The notes under the pieces are model-generated. The model was not told the origin of the DNA. It was given only the letters and a program-made list of their open reading frames with translations, and made no database searches. Shown in pieces: positions 32,693-35,405 of a DNA stretch of 35,405 nt. The stretch comes from Noviherbaspirillum denitrificans. Its GTDB lineage: Bacteria; Pseudomonadota; Gammaproteobacteria; Burkholderiales; Burkholderiaceae_D. The DNA lies in NCBI RefSeq assembly GCF_002211445.1, contig NZ_LSTO01000007.1:1-35405 (forward strand), in the 5' to 3' direction. Positions within the stretch are counted from its first letter, which is position 1. Every line of letters starts with the position of its first letter. Made by a program: the position numbers and the translations under genes.

Positions 32693-33748
32693 ATGACCCA
32701 AGCCCTCGACACCCTCTGGTACACCCGCTGCCCCGTCCCGACCGGACTCGGCATCGCCTTGCAAAAAGGCTGGCTGGAGGAATCCTTCCGCTCGCAATGC
32801 ACGATCGTCCAGTCCCTGCGCGAGTCCGACGACAAGGCGATACGCGAATCGCACTTCGACCATACGCTGCAAAACTCCGTGCGCCACGGCGGCAACATCC
32901 CGGCGATCTGGGCGCGTTCCGCCGGCCGCGATACGCGTGTGCTCGGCCTGTCGTGGGCGGATGAGACGCAACTCATCCTCACGCTGCCCGAGAGCGGCAT
33001 CCGTACCGTGCGCGACCTGAAGGGCCGCCGTTTCGGTCTGCCGAAATGGGTGAATGCGCAAATCGACTTCTCCCGTGCACAGGCAATCCGAGGACTGGAG
33101 AATGCACTGAAGCTGGAAGGCCTCGCAGTGAGCGATGTCGAGCTTGTTGACTACGCGATCACCACGGGCCAGAGCGATGCGCCGGCGGAGCGTGTGGCCG
33201 GAACCCAGATCTTCAGCGGCGGTGCGCGTGCCGGCGGCCAGAGCGCCGATCTGGTCGGCCTGCTGCGCCGCGAAGTCGACGCAATCTTCCTCAAGGGTGC
33301 GAGCGCGGCACACATCGCGCGCCAGTTCGGCCTGCATACCGTGATCGATACCGGCGCCCATCCGGAACCGCTGATCCGCGCCAACAACGGCACGCCGCGC
33401 ACGCTGACGGTGGACAAGAACCTGCTCGATCACCATTTCGACTCCGCCGTGCGCATCGTCGACCAGGTGCTGCGCGCCGAAGCCTGGGCTCATGCCAACC
33501 CGGATGAAACCCGCCGCTATCTGGCCCGCGAGAGCAATACCAGCGAATACTGGGTGAGCGTCGCCTACGGCCAGGATGCCCACCTGCGCCTGCGCACCGA
33601 CCTGTCCGAGACCAACATCAACGGCCTGCAAGACTTCAGCGATTTCCTGTATCGCTGGAAGTTCCTGCCGAACCCGGTCGACGTCCGCGGCTGGATCGAT
33701 GCGCGTCCTTATGAGGCTGCGCTGGCCTCGTCCCGCAAAGCGGCATAA
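32693..33748 (+). CDS. DszB-like sulfinate desulfinase with conserved Cys/His/Arg triad
   Basis: A 351-aa cytoplasmic protein of the SsuA structural fold. ATG 32693 chosen for its GGAG 6 nt upstream; an ATG at 32639 lacks one. It has no signal peptide, unlike its neighbour. Compared from memory with Rhodococcus DszB (2'-hydroxybiphenyl-2-sulfinate desulfinase), TRCPVPTG matches NCPVPNA around catalytic Cys27 (here C13), and SHFDHTLQNSVRHGGNIP aligns without gaps to the block holding His60 and Arg70 (here H54 and R64). This supports C-S bond cleavage releasing sulfite, not transport. Overall identity is modest, so the natural substrate is probably a different sulfinate. It starts the two-gene unit ending with the binding protein at 33758. 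Confidence 0.75.
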   Translation: MTQALDTLWYTRCPVPTGLGIALQKGWLEESFRSQCTIVQSLRESDDKAIRESHFDHTLQNSVRHGGNIPAIWARSAGRDTRVLGLSWADETQLILTLPESGIRTVRDLKGRRFGLPKWVNAQIDFSRAQAIRGLENALKLEGLAVSDVELVDYAITTGQSDAPAERVAGTQIFSGGARAGGQSADLVGLLRREVDAIFLKGASAAHIARQFGLHTVIDTGAHPEPLIRANNGTPRTLTVDKNLLDHHFDSAVRIVDQVLRAEAWAHANPDETRRYLARESNTSEYWVSVAYGQDAHLRLRTDLSETNINGLQDFSDFLYRWKFLPNPVDVRGWIDARPYEAALASSRKAA

Positions 33749-33757
33749 GGAGACGAC

Positions 33758-34834
33758 ATGCGCCACCTCTCATCCCATCCGGCAGTCGGGACGGCTTTCC
33801 TGCGATGGCTGCGCGTCTGCCTCGTCCTCTGCGCGTGGTGCGGGGTGGCGCAGGCGCAAACCGTCGTCCGCATTGCGAGCACGGCTTTCGCGGAAGCCGG
33901 CAAGACTTCGCTGAGCGGCAGTGCCTATCGCGTGCAACAGGAAGGCTGGCTGGAACAGGAACTGAAAAAGCGCGGCATTGGCCTCGAATGGTTCCCGGTC
34001 ACTGGCGACACCGGCGCCACGATCAACGAAGCCTTCGCCGGCGGCCGCATCGATTTCGCTGCCTATGGCGACCTGCCGTCGATCATCCTCAATGCCGGTG
34101 GCGTGCGCACGCATGTCGTCGTGCCCGCGGGGCGCGGTTCGGACCAGTTCCTGCTCGTGCCGCCGGGCTCGACCGCGAAATCCATCCACGACCTGAAGGG
34201 CAAGCGCATCAGCATCCATCGCGGCCGGCCGTGGGAACTCGGCCTGCTGCACCTGATCCGCGACAACGGGCTGTCGCCGAAGGATTTCCGCCTCATCAAC
34301 ATGGAGCCGAAGGCCGGCACCGCTGCGCTGGCTACCGGCGGCGTGGATGCGCTGTTCATGATCAACGGTTACCCGCTCGAGGACAAGGGCGTGGGTCGCA
34401 TCATCTGGACCAGCAAGGGCAAGCCCGAGCGCAAGATGCGCGCGGAACTGTGGGCGCGCAAGGACTTTACCCAGCGCCACCCGGAAGTCGCCGAACTGGT
34501 CGTCACTGCATGGCTGAAGGCGCAGTACTGGGCGTCGCAGGATGGCAACCGGGAAGCAGTCATCAAGGATGGCACGCGCAACGGCACGCCGGAAAGCGTA
34601 GTGCGCCGTTCCTACGACGATCCGTCGCTGCCGTGGAAGGAACGCTGGACGCCGGTGTATGACGACGTGGTGTATGGCCACTACCGGCGCGTCGTCGCCT
34701 TTGCGCATGAGCAGAAGCTGATCCGCAAGCCGCTGGTGGTGGAAGATCTGCTGGAGCCGCGTTTTGTCAATGCGGGACTCAAGAACCTTGGGCTGGGGAA
34801 TTATTGGAGCGGGCAGAAGGTGGCGTCGCGATAG
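33758..34834 (+). CDS. ABC transporter substrate-binding protein, SsuA/sulfonate family (second)
   Basis: A 358-aa periplasmic binding protein, ATG 33758 with AAGGAG upstream and 9 nt after the desulfinase-like stop. Signal peptide ends ...CAWCGVAQAQ. Family blocks: RIDFAAYGDLPSIILNAGG, SIHDLKGKRISIHRGRPWE and KMRAELWARKDF. It is paralogous to the protein at 2347-3429. No permease or ATPase lies beside it, so it may share the transporter at 3443-7172 and widen its substrate range. Confidence 0.92.
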   Translation: MRHLSSHPAVGTAFLRWLRVCLVLCAWCGVAQAQTVVRIASTAFAEAGKTSLSGSAYRVQQEGWLEQELKKRGIGLEWFPVTGDTGATINEAFAGGRIDFAAYGDLPSIILNAGGVRTHVVVPAGRGSDQFLLVPPGSTAKSIHDLKGKRISIHRGRPWELGLLHLIRDNGLSPKDFRLINMEPKAGTAALATGGVDALFMINGYPLEDKGVGRIIWTSKGKPERKMRAELWARKDFTQRHPEVAELVVTAWLKAQYWASQDGNREAVIKDGTRNGTPESVVRRSYDDPSLPWKERWTPVYDDVVYGHYRRVVAFAHEQKLIRKPLVVEDLLEPRFVNAGLKNLGLGNYWSGQKVASR

Positions 34835-34854
34835 TGGTGCGTTCAGGTAATTTC

Positions 34855-34939
34855 GTAGGGTGGGTAGAGCGAAGCGAAACCCACCAAACGGCACCTCTTG
34901 AGCGCATGGTGGGTTTTGCTGTCGCTCTACCCACCCTAC
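34855..34939. repeat. BIME/REP-like hairpin repeat, copy 2
   Basis: Left arm 34855-34886 and right arm 34907-34939 are inverted copies separated by a 20-nt loop containing CCTCTTGAGCGC. Same family and orientation as 2257-2341. Located 20 nt after the binding-protein stop, where the transcript hairpin could act as a terminator or 3' stabiliser. Such elements are often present in many copies per genome. Confidence 0.9.
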
Positions 34940-35047
34940 GGTTCTTTACCTGCTGCCTCCTCAACACCGCTTCATGCAACTGTTCAGGAATCAACAGCCG
35001 TATGCATGGAACGCTGCACTTCCCACCCGCCACGCGCATTTCCGCGC

Positions 35048-35062
35048 TGGCACAGGGATTGC
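35048..35062 (+). promoter_or_regulatory. sigma-54-type -24/-12 promoter upstream of tonB
   Basis: TGGCAC-AGGGA-TTGC, a full match to the RpoN consensus TGGCAC-N5-TTGC, preceded by C. Predicted transcription start about 35074, 33 nt before ATG 35107, leaving room for the AGGAG ribosome site at 35096-35100. It indicates activation by an enhancer-binding protein, for example under sulfur limitation as with SfnR-type systems; the activator itself is not in the window. Confidence 0.8.
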
Positions 35063-35106
35063 GAAACCTCATCCATGAGCAATCCGCCGGATATCAGGAG
35101 CACATC

Positions 35107-35405
35107 ATGAGCGTATCAACCTGGGATGCCTTCCACGGCTCCCCTCTCAACACATCCCGTTCACGGCAGCGCCGCCGCTCGCCCGCGCCGGCACGGCACG
35201 CACCCCCCCCGGCCCCCATCATCGTCGCCGCGCCCGCTACAGATGCGCCCGGCAGGCTGCGCGAGCATGCTGGCATCATCGGGCTCGCCGTGGCCGTCGC
35301 CATGCTGCATACGGTGGTTGCAAGTCACTGGGATGCGTCGTCGCCAGTGCAAGCGGCCAAACCGCAAGTGGTGGTCGAACTGGTGAAGCCGAAAGAACCG
35401 GAACC
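35107..35405 (+). CDS. tonB: energy transducer TonB (3' partial)
   Basis: The first 99 residues are visible and the frame runs off the window. A basic, Pro-rich cytoplasmic segment of about 50 residues (MSVSTWDAFHGSPLN, then RSRQRRRSPAPARHAPPPAP) precedes a single membrane helix (AGIIGLAVAVAMLHTVVASH) and the start of the periplasmic Pro/Lys/Glu-rich spacer (VVVELVKPKEPEP), the standard layout of TonB N-termini; the Ser/His residues in the helix fit the ExbB contact. The start has AGGAG 6 nt upstream. It likely energises the receptor at the left end or a relative. The long cytoplasmic N-terminal extension is longer than in E. coli TonB. Confidence 0.85.
   Translation, partial: MSVSTWDAFHGSPLNTSRSRQRRRSPAPARHAPPPAPIIVAAPATDAPGRLREHAGIIGLAVAVAMLHTVVASHWDASSPVQAAKPQVVVELVKPKEPE

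Overview
The window looks like a betaproteobacterial chromosome segment (Burkholderiales, perhaps Oxalobacteraceae-like). This is inferred from high-GC coding style, System II cytochrome c maturation genes and SsuA-type sulfonate systems; no rRNA or tRNA is present to confirm it. It has three blocks: a plus-strand sulfur-acquisition block at each end, and between them about 24 kb of minus-strand genes dominated by multiheme c-type cytochromes. By eye the middle block is less GC-rich than the ends.

Left end (1-7172, plus): a TonB-dependent receptor cut by the window edge, a small ORF, a hairpin repeat, then a compact operon of SsuA-like binding protein, two SsuC-like permeases, an MFS transporter and an SsuB-like ATPase. 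Right end (32599-35405, plus): a sigma-54-type promoter, a DszB-like protein that keeps the Cys/His/Arg triad of 2'-hydroxybiphenyl-2-sulfinate desulfinase, a second SsuA-like binding protein, a second copy of the hairpin repeat, another sigma-54-type promoter and the start of a tonB gene. Together these can be read as one organosulfur scavenging locus: receptor and TonB at the outer membrane, ABC import, and cytoplasmic C-S cleavage.

Middle block (7215-31611, all minus strand, so read right to left). It starts with a PQQ-type beta-propeller, an 8-heme cytochrome, an 8-heme cytochrome with a C-terminal anchor, a diheme b-type membrane cytochrome, a 40-aa membrane protein and a membrane-anchored 3-heme cytochrome. 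Next come an NHL propeller and a 24-heme cytochrome built from tandem four-heme modules. These are followed by a carbamoyltransferase with an SxtJ-like tail, a 50-aa DUF5989 protein and an SGNH/TPR protein, a module usually tied to glycan decoration. After a 1-kb gap holding a decayed cytochrome fragment come an NHL lipoprotein, an 11-heme cytochrome, ResB, CcsA, a heme-copper-oxidase-like membrane protein lacking the usual CuB His-His pair, and a PAS-GGDEF-EAL protein with an excisionase-like DNA-binding tail. I count 54 covalent heme motifs in five intact genes (53 CXXCH and one CX3CH).

The middle block reads as a self-contained electron-transfer system: quinol-level entry (b cytochrome plus 8-heme and 3-heme partners), long-range wiring (24-heme and 11-heme proteins), dedicated heme attachment (ResB/CcsA) and a possible dedicated regulator. 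No MtrB-like porin is encoded, and a glycan-modification module sits inside the cluster, so it does not match a textbook porin-cytochrome conduit. Its direction (metal or electrode reduction versus oxidation) cannot be told from sequence alone.
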